Positions 43,207 to 53,383 of a DNA stretch of 64,000 nucleotides are shown one piece after another. Position numbers and translations under genes: made by a program. Origin of the DNA: Altererythrobacter xiamenensis (lineage in GTDB: Bacteria > Pseudomonadota > Alphaproteobacteria > Sphingomonadales > Sphingomonadaceae); NCBI RefSeq assembly GCF_900177715.1, contig NZ_FXWG01000001.1, positions 682,001 through 746,000 of the forward strand. Direction: 5' to 3'. How positions within the stretch are numbered: the stretch's first letter is position 1; the number at the start of each line of letters is the position of its first letter. The notes beneath the pieces are model-generated. The model did not search any database and had not been told where the DNA came from. It saw only the letters and a program-made list of their open reading frames with translations.

Positions 43207-45552
43207 ATGAGTTTCAAGACCCAATCCATTTCGCGTACCCTTCTGGCTGGTTGCGGCACGATCGCGCTTGCCGCCACTTTCGCTGCAACGCCTGCCGCCG
43301 CCCAGACCGAGCCCGATACGGCCGGTGTGGACGAGCTGGCCGAAACCGGCATCATCGTCACCGCCCGTCGCCGTGAAGAGCGTGCGATCGACGTGCCGAT
43401 CGCCGTCACCGCAATTTCGGGCGAGCAGCTCGCCAACCAGGGCGCGCTCGACATCACCGATGTCGGCAACCTCGCCCCCAACGTCACGCTCGAAGCATCG
43501 CGCGCGACCAACTCCACCCTGTCCGCCTTCATTCGCGGCATCGGCCAGCAGGACCCGGTCTCCGGCTTCGAGCAGGGCGTCGGCATCTATCTCGACGATG
43601 TCTATCTCAACCGTCCGCAGGCCGCCGTGCTCGACATTTACGACGTTGAGCGAATCGAAGTGCTGCGCGGACCGCAGGGCACGCTCTATGGCCGCAACAC
43701 GATCGGCGGCGCGGTCAAATATGTGACCAAGCGTTTGCCGCAGGACTTCTACCTCAAGGCGCGCGCAACCTACGGCACCTATGACCAGGCCGAAGGGGTC
43801 GTGACGGTCGGCGCTCCGGTGAGCGATCTCGTCCGCGTGGGTGGCTCGGTCGCGCGGCTTTCGCGCGGCGGCTTCGGCGACAATCTGACGCTGGGGATCG
43901 AGAACTACAACAAGGACATCTGGGCCGGTCGCGCCAGCCTCGAAATGGGCGGCTATGGCGAGCCGGTCTTCATCCGCGTGCAGGGTGACTATACCAAGGA
44001 CACCAGCAATCCGCGCGGCGGCCACCGCCTGATCCCGGGTCTCGCTTCGGGCGCCCCGGTGCTCGACAATGTCTTCGACACGCGCGGCGCACTCAACGAT
44101 CCCGAGCAGGAGGTCGAATCCTATGGCGTGATGATGAATGCTGAGATCAACCTGTCGGACGCGCTCACGCTCCGCTCGATCTCGGCATGGCGCAAGGATG
44201 ACAGCTATACGCCGATCGATTTCGACGCGCTTCCCGCAGTCGATCTCGACGTGCCGGGTGCCTATCTCAACGAACAGCTCAGCCAGGAAGTGCAGCTGCT
44301 GTGGGATGATGGCGGACCGCTGGCCGGTCTGCTGGGCTTCTATTACCTCGACGCCACAGCCGACACGCTGTTCGATGTGCGCATCTTCACTACTTTTCCC
44401 GGCCTGACCGCCTATACCCAGGCCGAAGTCGATACCGAGACCTACGCGGTCTTCGGCGATTTCACTTACGACCTTACAGAACAGCTCTCGCTATCGGTGG
44501 GCGGTCGCTATACCTGGGACGAGCGGACAGCCTCGATCCTGCGCCAGAACTACCTCGGCGGAGGCTCACCGGTCTTCGGCGGCGCGGGCATTCCGTTCGG
44601 CGCACCCGGCACCGACTTTACTGGCAGCAGCAAGTTCAAGAAGTTCACGCCGCGCGCCTCGGTCAGCTTCATGCCGACGCCCGATCATAATATCTATGCA
44701 AGCTATTCGAAGGGCTTCAAAGGTGGCGGTTTCGATCCGCGCGGGGTCGGTGCCAACGCGCCTGCCGCCATTCCCGGCGCGCCGACCGATGACGAGGTCG
44801 CGAGCTTCCTCAGCTTCGCTCCGGAAGAGGTGGACAGCTACGAAGTGGGCTACAAGGGTTCGCTCGCGGGCGGCATGTTCAACGTCGCGCTGGCGGCCTT
44901 CTATGCCGACTACACCGACGTCCAGATCCCTGGTTCGGTCGCCTGCGAAGTCGCGGGTTTGCCGTCCTTCTGCGGTATCGTGTCCAACGCCGGCAAGGCG
45001 ACCTTCAAGGGCATCGAGTTCGAAGGCAACGCGCGTCTGGGGGCAGGTTTCAATCTGGCCCTGACCGCGGGCTGGATCGACGCGCAGTATGACGAATACA
45101 TCACCAATATCGCCGGTGTCCCGACCGATGTCGCCGAGTTCCGCGAAGTGCAGAACACGCCGGAGTTCACCGGCTCGGCCACACTCAGCTACACGCTGCC
45201 GGTGGGCGACGGCGACCTCTACCTTGGCACGACCGCGAGCTATCGCAGCAAGACCTACCAGTTCGAGATCCCCAACCCCTATCTCGATCAGAGCGGCTAT
45301 GCGCTGGTCGACGCCAGCGTGGTCTACAAGGCTCCGGGCAACCGCTGGTCCATCGGGCTCTACGGCAAGAACCTGTTCGACAAGGAGTACAAGACCAGCG
45401 GCTATACCTTCGTCGCGACCGATCCGACGACCGGTGAAATCATTCCGGGTGCCAACGGTTTCCCGATCCCGACGCTTGGGCCGGAAGGAACCCTGACGGC
45501 ATTCTACGGCAATCCGCGGCAGGTCTTCGTCACCGCGACTGTCGAGTTCTGA
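43207..45552 (+). CDS. TonB-dependent outer-membrane receptor
   Basis: A 781-residue TonB-dependent transporter. The signal peptide ends at TPAAA-QT (about residue 35). A TonB-box-like GIIVTARRREERAIDVPIAV precedes the plug domain, whose motifs include DVYLNRPQAAVLDIYDVERIEVLRGPQGTLYGRNTIGGAVKYVTKR. The 22-strand barrel ends in TATVEF with terminal Phe. The overall pattern fits sphingomonad receptors for plant- or algae-derived molecules rather than classical siderophore receptors, but the ligand is not determinable. GGGAGAGG precedes the ATG. It lies under probable control of the divergent TetR. Confidence 0.93.
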   Translation: MSFKTQSISRTLLAGCGTIALAATFAATPAAAQTEPDTAGVDELAETGIIVTARRREERAIDVPIAVTAISGEQLANQGALDITDVGNLAPNVTLEASRATNSTLSAFIRGIGQQDPVSGFEQGVGIYLDDVYLNRPQAAVLDIYDVERIEVLRGPQGTLYGRNTIGGAVKYVTKRLPQDFYLKARATYGTYDQAEGVVTVGAPVSDLVRVGGSVARLSRGGFGDNLTLGIENYNKDIWAGRASLEMGGYGEPVFIRVQGDYTKDTSNPRGGHRLIPGLASGAPVLDNVFDTRGALNDPEQEVESYGVMMNAEINLSDALTLRSISAWRKDDSYTPIDFDALPAVDLDVPGAYLNEQLSQEVQLLWDDGGPLAGLLGFYYLDATADTLFDVRIFTTFPGLTAYTQAEVDTETYAVFGDFTYDLTEQLSLSVGGRYTWDERTASILRQNYLGGGSPVFGGAGIPFGAPGTDFTGSSKFKKFTPRASVSFMPTPDHNIYASYSKGFKGGGFDPRGVGANAPAAIPGAPTDDEVASFLSFAPEEVDSYEVGYKGSLAGGMFNVALAAFYADYTDVQIPGSVACEVAGLPSFCGIVSNAGKATFKGIEFEGNARLGAGFNLALTAGWIDAQYDEYITNIAGVPTDVAEFREVQNTPEFTGSATLSYTLPVGDGDLYLGTTASYRSKTYQFEIPNPYLDQSGYALVDASVVYKAPGNRWSIGLYGKNLFDKEYKTSGYTFVATDPTTGEIIPGANGFPIPTLGPEGTLTAFYGNPRQVFVTATVEF

Positions 45553-45751
45553 TCGAAGGTTAAACCTAATCCTGTCTGGCTTCTCCCTGGGACAGGTAGC
45601 GGTCGGGGTGCTTTTCCAGGCGCTCCGGCCGTTTCATTTCGGCAGTCACGATTTCACGAAGATGTGAGCATGTGCGCGCTTGCCAAGGCGGCGGACTCAT
45701 GGCAATGGCGCGCCCCTGTCCGGCTGGACCAAGGCTCCAGCGACATCGGGC

Positions 45752-45826
45752 GGGCGCGTAGCTCAGTGGTAGAGCACACCCTTCACACGGGTGGGGTCGC
45801 AAGTTCAATCCTTGCCGCGCCCACCA
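45752..45826 (+). tRNA. tRNA-Val (anticodon CAC)
   Basis: A 75-base cloverleaf: acceptor stem GGGCGCG/CGCGCCC, D-arm with GCTCAGTGGTAGAGC, anticodon stem CACCC/GGGTG with loop TTCACAC (anticodon CAC), T-arm GCAAGTTCAATCCTTGC, discriminator A and an encoded CCA. It reads GUG. An 88-codon open frame on the other strand is its antisense shadow. Confidence 0.95.
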
Positions 45827-46047
45827 CACCATTTCCAGCAGCCGTAGCGATCCTGCTCACTCGTTGAGTGCATGCGGCTGCGCAGCAGCGCTTTACACAA
45901 GTCATCACCGCCTGCTCGGGCACTAAGCAATTTTCCGCATTCGACGAATGGGCGCCTCTTAAAGCGGCTCGGTTACCTCTGGTCTGCACAATAGGCGGCC
46001 GCTGGCCGTTCCTCCGGGTGGTAACTCTTCAAGGCGTAGGGCGGAAA

Positions 46048-47892
46048 ATGACGGAAAGTTCTGGAACCATTTCCGGTTTTGGCGGGTGGTTGAGTCGCAA
46101 GTCGATAAACCAGCGGCTTGGAATTCAGGCGACTGCATCAATCATTCTCAGCCTGATCCTCGTCAGCGTGCTCATCGGCAGCTCATACATGAGTCAGAGC
46201 ATGCTCGAGCGCGACGATTTCCTGTCAGAGCAGGCGCTCTCCTCCGCCCTGCTGGAGAAGGACTTTGCCTCTCTGGAGCGGGACGTATTCCGCTATGCCC
46301 TGCTCCGCAATGACGCGACCCGCGAGGACTTCGAAGGCAACGTGGCCGACATGCGTCAGGCGATTGCCGACACAAGGTCGCGGGTCGAAGAATCCGAGGT
46401 CGCTCTCCTTACCGACGTTTCGTCACTGACTGAAACTTATGTCGCGACTGTCACTGACGTCGTGTCCGAAGGGGCGACCGGAGCCGCAGGAGCGGGCCGG
46501 ATCATGGAGGCGGGAGACAAGGTCGATGCTGCCATCGAAGCCATTCGCGATCCGGTAATTGCAAAGGCAGAGGAGCATGCTGCACTTCAGGTGAGTTCCT
46601 CCAAGCAGGTGATATGGATTACCATCGTAATCGCGCTTCTCCTGGGATTGATCTCCTTCATCCTTGCGCGATCGATCCGTGACGCCATAGCCAGCGAACT
46701 CGGCTCCATATCGGGCGCAATCGGTCAAATCCTCAATGGCAACTACGATGTGGTCATCGACCACGCCGATCGCGGCGATGACGTGGGCGAACTGGCCCGC
46801 GGGGCAGTGCAGCTGCGCAATACAAGCGCCGAAAAGCGGCAGGCAGATATCGATATGGCCGATATGGCTGCGCAGCTTGGCGAATGCCTGAAGAAAATGG
46901 CCCGTGGGGATCTGACAGTCGAACTTGGCGAACTGAGCGAGAGCTATGTCGGCCTTCGCAACGATTTCAACACGGCCACGCAGCAGTTGCTTCAAACAAT
47001 GATCGGCGTTGCCGAGACGGCGCACACGATTCGTACCGGATCGAGCGAAATCAGCCAGGCTTCCGACGATCTCGCCAGCCGCACCGAAAGCCATGCCTCT
47101 GGTCTCGCGCGAACGACGGAGGCAGTAGACCAGATCACGGCCATGGTATCCGAGACCGCCAGTGGCGCGGCACAGGCCCGCAAGGACGTTTCCGACGCGA
47201 TGACGGAAGCGAAACTGGGAAGCGAGGTCATTACAACGGCGGTCGCCGCGATGAGCGAGATCGAGCAGTCGACCGCTCAGATCGAAGAGATCATCTCCGT
47301 CATCGACAACATTGCATTCCAGACCAACCTGCTGGCGCTCAACGCGGGTGTGGAAGCGGCCCGCGCAGGTGCTGCGGGAAGCGGCTTCGCAGTTGTCGCA
47401 ACCGAGGTTCGCGCCCTGGCGCAGCGGTCCGCCGATGCGGCAAAGGACATCAAGACCCTGATCGAGCGCAGCTCCGGCCAGGTCTCCGCAGGAGCCGACA
47501 TGGTGCGCAAGACCGGCGATGCCTTCGACCGGATCGTCAACAAGATCGAAGTCGCAACCTCGCTGGTGGAAACCATCAGTGCCAAGACAGAAGAGCAATC
47601 CGCAAGTTTGCAGGAAGCGAACAAGGCCATGAGCGGCATGGATCTTGTCACACAGCAAAACGCGGCAATGGTCGAGGAAAGCAACGCGGCGGCGCGCAAC
47701 CTCGCCACCGAAGCGGACAACCTCGCCGCCATCGTTTCCGGCTTTGTGCTCGGGAAAGGCGAAGGCGGTGACAGCAAATGGCGCCCCCAGCGCCCAGCCA
47801 GCCGGCCCGCCCTTCCGCCAGCCGCTCGCAGCGCGCAGCCGCAGTCGGTCGGCAACCTCGCGCTCGCTGCCGATGACTGGAGCGAATTCTAG
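46048..47892 (+). CDS. Methyl-accepting chemotaxis protein with C-terminal WxxF
   Basis: A 614-residue chemoreceptor. A first membrane helix (about residues 29-50) and second (about 190-212) enclose a ~140-residue periplasmic helical sensor. A HAMP domain follows (ELGSISGAIGQILNGNYDVVIDHADRGDDVGELARG). The signalling domain has the conserved hairpin tip EEIISVIDNIAFQTNLLALNAGVEAARAG and the methylation region around MDLVTQQNAAMVEES. The protein ends in DDWSEF, where WSEF matches the WxxF tether that recruits CheR/CheB in E. coli receptors. The ATG at 46048 is the natural N-terminus; 60 upstream codons are spurious. It lies just before the alginate-export barrel. Confidence 0.93.
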   Translation: MTESSGTISGFGGWLSRKSINQRLGIQATASIILSLILVSVLIGSSYMSQSMLERDDFLSEQALSSALLEKDFASLERDVFRYALLRNDATREDFEGNVADMRQAIADTRSRVEESEVALLTDVSSLTETYVATVTDVVSEGATGAAGAGRIMEAGDKVDAAIEAIRDPVIAKAEEHAALQVSSSKQVIWITIVIALLLGLISFILARSIRDAIASELGSISGAIGQILNGNYDVVIDHADRGDDVGELARGAVQLRNTSAEKRQADIDMADMAAQLGECLKKMARGDLTVELGELSESYVGLRNDFNTATQQLLQTMIGVAETAHTIRTGSSEISQASDDLASRTESHASGLARTTEAVDQITAMVSETASGAAQARKDVSDAMTEAKLGSEVITTAVAAMSEIEQSTAQIEEIISVIDNIAFQTNLLALNAGVEAARAGAAGSGFAVVATEVRALAQRSADAAKDIKTLIERSSGQVSAGADMVRKTGDAFDRIVNKIEVATSLVETISAKTEEQSASLQEANKAMSGMDLVTQQNAAMVEESNAAARNLATEADNLAAIVSGFVLGKGEGGDSKWRPQRPASRPALPPAARSAQPQSVGNLALAADDWSEF

Positions 47893-47955
47893 GCAAACCG
47901 GATCCATCCCGCGCGATGTAGCGCTGGCGGTTCCCTGCTCACCAAGGAAAGAACC

Positions 47956-49347
47956 ATGAAAAAGCACGCGTTCACAGCGGTGTTGTCGAGCACTGCCGCG
48001 ATCACTCTCGCCATGCCGGTGGCCGCGAAAGAAGGCGGCATACCTACCCTGCAGGAAACGCTCGGCTCGGACGACTTCACCATCAGCGCTAGCGTTCGCA
48101 CCCGCTACGAAACCTATGACAACACATTCCGAAGCGGCGGGGCCGAAGAAGCCGACCTGCTGAGCATACGCACCATAATCAAGGCAGAATACGATGCCGG
48201 CCCGGTTCGCATCGGAGGCCAATTGCAGGATGCACGTGCCTACGCGGCAAATGATCGCACACCGCTTTCCACGGCCGACGTCAACGCGCTTGAACTGGTC
48301 GAAGCCTATCTCACTGCGGAACTTGGTGACGCGTTGGGTGCCGGATCGAACACCGAGCTCACCGCCGGGCGTTTCCTGCTCAAGCTTGGTTCCAAGCGGC
48401 TCGCGGCGAGCCCCGGCTTCCGCAACACCGCCAACGGCTTCACCGGCGTACGCGCGGACTGGTCGCGCAAGGACAGGGGCCAGGCCGCCACTCTCTTCTA
48501 CACACTGCCGCAGCAGCGCCTCCCCTCAGATCGCTCCGGCCTGCTCAACAACGCGGTCGAATGGGACCGCGAAAGCCATGATTTGCGCTTCTGGGGCGGC
48601 ATTGTCTCGAGCAAGCTTGCGGGGTCTGCAGTGACCATGGAGGTCTACACCTATCGGCTCGATGAGGAAGACAGCGCGCAGCGCGCGACGAATAACCGTC
48701 ATCTCGTGACGCCGGGTTTCAGGCTCTTCTCCGCCAGCAAGAAGGGCAAGCTCGACTTCGAGGTCGAGGCCGCTTGGCAAACAGGGACTACGCGAACCTC
48801 GAAGGCGGCAAGCGCGCCGGAGGTCGATGTTTCCGCCCATACGATCGCCGCCGAAGTCGGATATACGTTCGACCATCCCGCCAACCCTCGCATCCCGCTC
48901 GTCGGCGATATCGCCAGCGGTGACGATCCGGAACACGCGAGCTACAACCGTTTCGACACTCTGTTCGGCATAAGGCGCGGCGAATGGGGGCCCTCATCGT
49001 CTCTGTACGGGCCGCTCAGCCGCAACAATATCCGCGATCTGGGGGCAAAATTCGAAATCAAGCCATCGAAGCGCTTCGATGCATTCGTTTCTGCCCGGGC
49101 TGCGTGGCTGGACGAAAAGACAGACAGCTTTGCCAAGACCGGTATCAGGGATGCGACCGGCCAGAGTGGTCGCTACGCTGGGGAGCAGGTCGAAGCCCGC
49201 ATTCGCTACTGGCTCATGCCCGATTTCATGCAGATCGACATCGGTGGCGCATTGCTGGCCAAGGGCCGGTTTCTCCGCTCGGCCCCCAATGTCACCGACA
49301 TCGGGGATACCCGCTATTTCTATGCCGATCTGTATTTCAACTTCTAG
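47956..49347 (+). CDS. Alginate export family (AlgE-like) outer-membrane barrel
   Basis: A 463-residue outer-membrane barrel protein. The signal peptide ends near MPVAA-KE (about residue 24). The mature sequence has alternating strands with blocks typical of the alginate_exp family: RTRYETYDN, LLSIRTIIKAEYDAGPVRIGGQLQDARAY, TAGRFLLKLGSKRLAASPGFRNT and a C-terminal FYADLYFNF with terminal Phe. Members export alginate or act as general porins in organisms that make none; no other alginate genes are in the window, so the substrate is open. GGAAAG lies before the ATG. It follows the chemoreceptor by 63 bases. Confidence 0.82.
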   Translation: MKKHAFTAVLSSTAAITLAMPVAAKEGGIPTLQETLGSDDFTISASVRTRYETYDNTFRSGGAEEADLLSIRTIIKAEYDAGPVRIGGQLQDARAYAANDRTPLSTADVNALELVEAYLTAELGDALGAGSNTELTAGRFLLKLGSKRLAASPGFRNTANGFTGVRADWSRKDRGQAATLFYTLPQQRLPSDRSGLLNNAVEWDRESHDLRFWGGIVSSKLAGSAVTMEVYTYRLDEEDSAQRATNNRHLVTPGFRLFSASKKGKLDFEVEAAWQTGTTRTSKAASAPEVDVSAHTIAAEVGYTFDHPANPRIPLVGDIASGDDPEHASYNRFDTLFGIRRGEWGPSSSLYGPLSRNNIRDLGAKFEIKPSKRFDAFVSARAAWLDEKTDSFAKTGIRDATGQSGRYAGEQVEARIRYWLMPDFMQIDIGGALLAKGRFLRSAPNVTDIGDTRYFYADLYFNF

Positions 49348-49396
49348 CAGAGAGCCGGGCATAGGTCCTTTGCGCCGATCTTGTGAGGTCCCGAAT

Positions 49397-49434
49397 CAAA
49401 AGCCCATGCCAACCTTGCAAGGCGCGCATGGGCT
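49397..49434 (-). terminator. Rho-independent terminator of the gene at 49471-49776
   Basis: Nine-base arms AGCCCATGC (49401-49409) and GCATGGGCT (49426-49434). On the minus strand the hairpin is followed by TTTTGATT. Confidence 0.75.
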
Positions 49435-49470
49435 CTGAAATCCGCCGTTAAGCGGAATTGGATTGTCTCG

Positions 49471-49776
49471 TTACGCCGTAGCGGGCGCGGTCGAGTTTGC
49501 GCCAGCCGTAGACGTCGCAGGCGCCGTCGAAGTTACTGGCGGTTGCTTCTCGGTCTTCGCCTTTGCGACCTTGGTGTCGCCACTGGCATCCTTCTTGTCG
49601 CTGTACTTCTTGTAAGCATATCCGCCGGCGGCAATCGCCAGCATTGCGGGAATACTCAGACGACGAAGAATGAACGGCGCAGCCGCGCCGATCGCGGCAC
49701 CCATGGGTCCGCCGATATTCTTCGTGTTCTGTGCTGCTTTCGCGCCAAGGCTGGCGCCGATAATCTTGCCAATCAT
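49471..49776 (-). CDS. Small membrane-associated hypothetical protein
   Basis: A 101-residue protein of unknown function. The first half is Gly/Ala-rich with one or two amphipathic or membrane segments (about residues 22-55, MGAAIGAAAPFILRRLSIPAMLAIAAGGYAYKK). The second half is a Lys/Thr/Ala/Pro-rich tail, probably disordered. GGAG lies upstream of the ATG at 49776. It precedes a good terminator and lies alone after the sulfotransferase gene on the same strand. Confidence 0.6.
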   Translation of the reverse strand: MIGKIIGASLGAKAAQNTKNIGGPMGAAIGAAAPFILRRLSIPAMLAIAAGGYAYKKYSDKKDASGDTKVAKAKTEKQPPVTSTAPATSTAGANSTAPATA

Positions 49777-49836
49777 GCTAATCTCCTTTGCACAATCAAC
49801 GGCTTGGAGGGCAGCTTGTTCCCCTGACGGCGCAAG

Positions 49837-51153
49837 TCAGCGTACCTGGCGAGCGGCCCGCCTCTGCTGGGCAAGATGGCCGACATCTTCTTCGGGCGCG
49901 ATGCCATAAGTCCGCACATAATCGGAGGTGCGCTCCGCCACCTCGCCACTTGTCAGACCGAACTCGGCGAGGCTGTAGCGATGCGGATGCCGCTTCAGCG
50001 CCTTGGCCCGCTCAAGATAGCCCTCCATCGCCGGAACGGCCGGTTCCATGTCGAGCTCGAGGAAGCGATAGATTCGCTCCATCGTGCTGCGCCAGTCGCG
50101 ATCCATGTCATCGTAATGCACATCGATCATCCGGTCGCGCGGGATGGCGTCGCGCGCGCTGCGCATCCGGGCGATCATGGTCTCCGTCTTGCGCAGCCAC
50201 TCGCTCCCGACCCGGGCCGGGTCGACATTGTCGGAATAAAGGATCGTCTGGTTCCAGGCGAGCGAGGCGGCGCTGCCGACGATTGCCTGCGGGTCGCGAT
50301 GCGTGAAGATCAGCCGCGCATCGGGGAAGACCTTCAGCAGCGCGGGCAGGTCCATCATGTGTTGCGGCGTCTTCAATATCCACGGCCGGATCGAGGAGAC
50401 CTGCTGCGACCAGCCAACCAGCCGCAGGAGGTTGGCGAGGTGTTCATAAGCAGGTGTCGCATCCACCCCCTCGCACCATTTGCCGTAGCTCGGCACCTGC
50501 CACTGCGCCTCGAACTTCATGCCCCACATGCTGGCGACCAGCAGGCCGAGCTCTTCTTCCGGTTCGTAAGGCCCGGTCGGATGGATGGAGAGCGTGCGCG
50601 GATTGGCCAGTCGCGCCACTTTCATGATCCGCCGCGCGAGTACCGGACGGAAGTCTTCCTTCTCCCCTGCAAGCACTTCCTCATATCCGGGGCGCGGAAC
50701 CGGACTGATCGTTTCGAAACTGCGCATGTGCGAGAAGCGCCGGTCGCTGGCGAGCAGCCGGTGAAGTCGCGTCGTTCCCGACCGCATCGGCCCCACGATC
50801 ACCACCGGGTGCGCGATCGGCCGCTCGAGGATTTCCGGATGCTTCTTGAACCACATTTGCGTGAGCAAGCGGTCGCGCAGCACGTGGTGGAACTGCTTCA
50901 CTGCCGAGAAATCGCCTGCTGCGTTCAGCTGCGCCTCGCTCTTTATCGAGTCCAGCAAGGCTTCCATCGGCCGCTCGAACCAGCGATCGCCGAAGTCGTC
51001 GAGCCCGGTTTCTTCGACCGCCGACTCCATCAGATGCTGCTTGGTCAGAATTGCCGGATCGACCATGCCGATCTTGCGCCCTGCGCGGATCGCGGTGTCG
51101 ACAACATCGATGAACGGAGTCCGTTTCGGAGGCTTGATCGCATTGTTCGCCAC
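49837..51153 (-). CDS. Sulfotransferase family protein
   Basis: A PAPS-dependent sulfotransferase-like protein. The 5'-phosphosulfate loop is VIVGPMRSGTTRLHRLLA, and the 3'-phosphate region is ARLIFTHRDPQAIVGSAASLAWN. Other blocks include LKTPQHMMDLPALLKVFPDA and IDVHYDDMDRDW. The acceptor is unknown. The GTG at 51153 is preferred, with GGAGG eleven bases upstream, giving 438 residues; a GTG at 51270 is possible, and the open frame beyond 51307 overlaps serS and is not real. It is divergent from serS with about 150 bases between. Confidence 0.82.
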   Translation of the reverse strand: MANNAIKPPKRTPFIDVVDTAIRAGRKIGMVDPAILTKQHLMESAVEETGLDDFGDRWFERPMEALLDSIKSEAQLNAAGDFSAVKQFHHVLRDRLLTQMWFKKHPEILERPIAHPVVIVGPMRSGTTRLHRLLASDRRFSHMRSFETISPVPRPGYEEVLAGEKEDFRPVLARRIMKVARLANPRTLSIHPTGPYEPEEELGLLVASMWGMKFEAQWQVPSYGKWCEGVDATPAYEHLANLLRLVGWSQQVSSIRPWILKTPQHMMDLPALLKVFPDARLIFTHRDPQAIVGSAASLAWNQTILYSDNVDPARVGSEWLRKTETMIARMRSARDAIPRDRMIDVHYDDMDRDWRSTMERIYRFLELDMEPAVPAMEGYLERAKALKRHPHRYSLAEFGLTSGEVAERTSDYVRTYGIAPEEDVGHLAQQRRAARQVR

Positions 51154-51307
51154 TATGCCATTCGCCTCCAAGCCTTTCAGGTAGCGGACGAATCCGCCCG
51201 TGAAGGTGCCGCTCCCTAAAGATTGGAGCGAATGATGCAACAATGAGCCGGATCGGCTTTCGATCCCCACTGGCAATTGCCGGGGCGAAAAGGCATAGGC
51301 GCATCCC

Positions 51308-52588
51308 ATGCACGACATTCGCACCATCAGGGAAAACCCCGAAGCTTTCGACGCGGCCCTCGCCCGCCGCGGACTGGCACCGCTCGCCGCCGAAGTCCTC
51401 GCCATCGACGAGGAACGCCGCGCTGTCACCACGCGCATGCAGGAAGCGCAGAGTCGCCGCAACGAGGCCTCCAAGGCGATCGGTCAGGCGATGGGCCAAG
51501 GCGACACCGAGAAAGCCGAGGCGCTGAAAGCCGAAGTAAGCGAATTGAAGCAGACGCTGCCCGCGCTCGAGGAGGAGGAACGTGAGCTCGGCGCGAAGCT
51601 GGAAAATGCGCTGGCGGTGATCCCCAACCTTCCGGCCGAGGATGTGCCGCAGGGGGAGGACGAAGCGGGCAATGTCGAACTATCGAGCTGGGGGGCCAAG
51701 CGCGAGTTCGATTTCGAGCCGAAAGAACACGCCGATATTGCGCCCGCGCTCGGCATGGAGTTCGAAACCGGAGCGAGGATTTCGGGTTCGCGCTTCACCT
51801 TCCTGCGCGGCGACATGGCGCGGCTGCATCGCGCACTCGGCCAGTTCATGCTCGACCGTCAGACGCGCGAATATGGCTACACCGAGTGCAATCCGCCCGT
51901 GCTGGTCAAGGACGAGGCGATGTATGGCACCGACAAGCTGCCCAAGTTCGCGGAGGACAGCTTCCGCACGACCGACGATCGCTGGCTGATCCCCACGTCC
52001 GAAGTCAGCCTGACCAGTTCGGTCATGGGCGAGATCCTCGATGACACCGCCCTCCCCATGCGCCTGACTGCCCTTACCCTGTGTTTCCGCAGCGAAGCAG
52101 GTGCGGCGGGCAAGGACACGCGCGGCTTCATCCGCCAGCACCAGTTCGAGAAGTGCGAGCTTGTCAGCATTACTCGCCCCGAGGAGAGCGAGGCCGAGCA
52201 CGAGCGCATGACCGGGGCGGCCGAGGCGATCCTCCAGGCGCTCGACCTGCCCTATCGCAAGATGCTGCTGTGCACCGGCGACATGGGCTTCGGCGCGCGC
52301 AAGACCTACGATCTCGAAGTGTGGTTGCCCGGCCAGGGTGCCTATCGCGAGATCAGTTCCTGCTCGAACACCGGCGATTTCCAGGCGCGGCGCATGAACA
52401 CGCGTTATCGTCCCGAGGGCGAGAAGAAGACGGCCTTCGTTCACACGCTCAACGGCTCGGGCCTCGCGGTGGGACGCACGCTCGTCGCGGTGATCGAGAA
52501 TTACCAGCAGGCGGACGGGAGCGTAGCCGTTCCCGAGGTTCTGCAACCCTATATGGGCGGAGTGACCGTCCTGGAGCCTGCCAGCTGA
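51308..52588 (+). CDS. serS: Seryl-tRNA synthetase
   Basis: A class II aminoacyl-tRNA synthetase charging tRNA-Ser (and tRNA-Sec where present). The 426-residue protein has the N-terminal coiled-coil arm that grips the tRNA variable arm (about residues 28-105). The catalytic core shows motif 2 [29 protein letters not shown] and motif 3 [21 protein letters not shown]. The start [22 protein letters not shown] is canonical. Its stop shares one base with the surE start. Confidence 0.97.
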   Translation: MHDIRTIRENPEAFDAALARRGLAPLAAEVLAIDEERRAVTTRMQEAQSRRNEASKAIGQAMGQGDTEKAEALKAEVSELKQTLPALEEEERELGAKLENALAVIPNLPAEDVPQGEDEAGNVELSSWGAKREFDFEPKEHADIAPALGMEFETGARISGSRFTFLRGDMARLHRALGQFMLDRQTREYGYTECNPPVLVKDEAMYGTDKLPKFAEDSFRTTDDRWLIPTSEVSLTSSVMGEILDDTALPMRLTALTLCFRSEAGAAGKDTRGFIRQHQFEKCELVSITRPEESEAEHERMTGAAEAILQALDLPYRKMLLCTGDMGFGARKTYDLEVWLPGQGAYREISSCSNTGDFQARRMNTRYRPEGEKKTAFVHTLNGSGLAVGRTLVAVIENYQQADGSVAVPEVLQPYMGGVTVLEPAS

Positions 52589-53352
52589 TGCGTATTCTGG
52601 TCACCAATGACGACGGCATTCACGCTCCGGGGCTCGAAGTGCTCGAAGCGATCGCGCATGAGTTCTCGGACGACGTGTGGACCTGCGCCCCTTCCGACAA
52701 TCAGACCGGCGCCGGGCACTCGCTGACGCTGGCCATGCCTGTCCGCCTGCGCAAGCATTCGGAGCGGCGCTTCTCCGTCACCGGCACACCCACGGACGCG
52801 GTTTCGATGGGATTGAAGCAGGTGCTCGACGGCCCGCCCGATCTCATCCTGTCGGGCGTCAACGCAGGCGCGAACCTCGGCGACGACATCACCTATTCGG
52901 GCACCGTCTCGGCGGCCATGGAAGGTGCGCTCGCCGGGATTCCCTCGATCGCGCTGAGCCAGGTCATGACGCAGGAGCGCCCGCCCTCGGGCGACCGCTT
53001 CCACGCCGCGCGCAACTGGGGCGCGAAGGTTATCGCCCCCCTGATCGACACACAATTCGCGACCCGCACGCTGGTAAGCGTGAACTTTCCCGCGCTCGAT
53101 GCGGAGGAGGTCAGGGGTATACGCGCCGTGCGGCAGGGCTTTCACGACTATGCCCGCGCCTCGGTGGTCGAGGCCCGCGATCCGCGCGGCCAGCGCTACT
53201 ACTGGTTCGGACTAGACGCGATCGAGCACACGCTCGACCACGGCACCGACCTCGAAGCGATTGCGGAGAAGTATATTTCTGTAACGCCGCTGCAGCTCGA
53301 ATTGACGCACCACGCATCGCTCGCCACGCTGGGTGAGAAGTTCGGGGGCTGA
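52588..53352 (+). CDS. surE: 5'-nucleotidase SurE
   Basis: A metal-dependent nucleoside 5'-monophosphate phosphatase linked to stationary-phase survival. The 254-residue product starts [17 protein letters not shown] with the metal-binding NDDG motif. It also has SGVNAGANLGDDITYSGTVSAAMEG and the Asn/Ser-containing QTGAGHSLT region. The ATG overlaps the serS stop (TGATG), so an upstream open frame reaching 52081 is not part of it. It precedes an NlpD-like gene, a common surE neighbourhood, though the usual pcm gene is absent. Confidence 0.95.
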   Translation: MRILVTNDDGIHAPGLEVLEAIAHEFSDDVWTCAPSDNQTGAGHSLTLAMPVRLRKHSERRFSVTGTPTDAVSMGLKQVLDGPPDLILSGVNAGANLGDDITYSGTVSAAMEGALAGIPSIALSQVMTQERPPSGDRFHAARNWGAKVIAPLIDTQFATRTLVSVNFPALDAEEVRGIRAVRQGFHDYARASVVEARDPRGQRYYWFGLDAIEHTLDHGTDLEAIAEKYISVTPLQLELTHHASLATLGEKFGG

Positions 53353-53383
53353 ACGATAGGCTACAGACAAGAGGGTTGGGTCG

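Noticed and set aside
45566..45832. 88-codon minus-strand ORF over tRNA-Val
   Set aside because: Its N-terminal part is the antisense of the tRNA, a well-known spurious ORF type; no ribosome site.
45868..46047. 60-codon N-terminal extension of the chemoreceptor
   Set aside because: It precedes a normal receptor N-terminus and first membrane helix and has no receptor-like content.
51308..51474. N-terminal part of the sulfotransferase open frame
   Set aside because: It runs antisense through the seryl-tRNA synthetase start and is Ser/Arg-rich noise; the start is placed at 51153.
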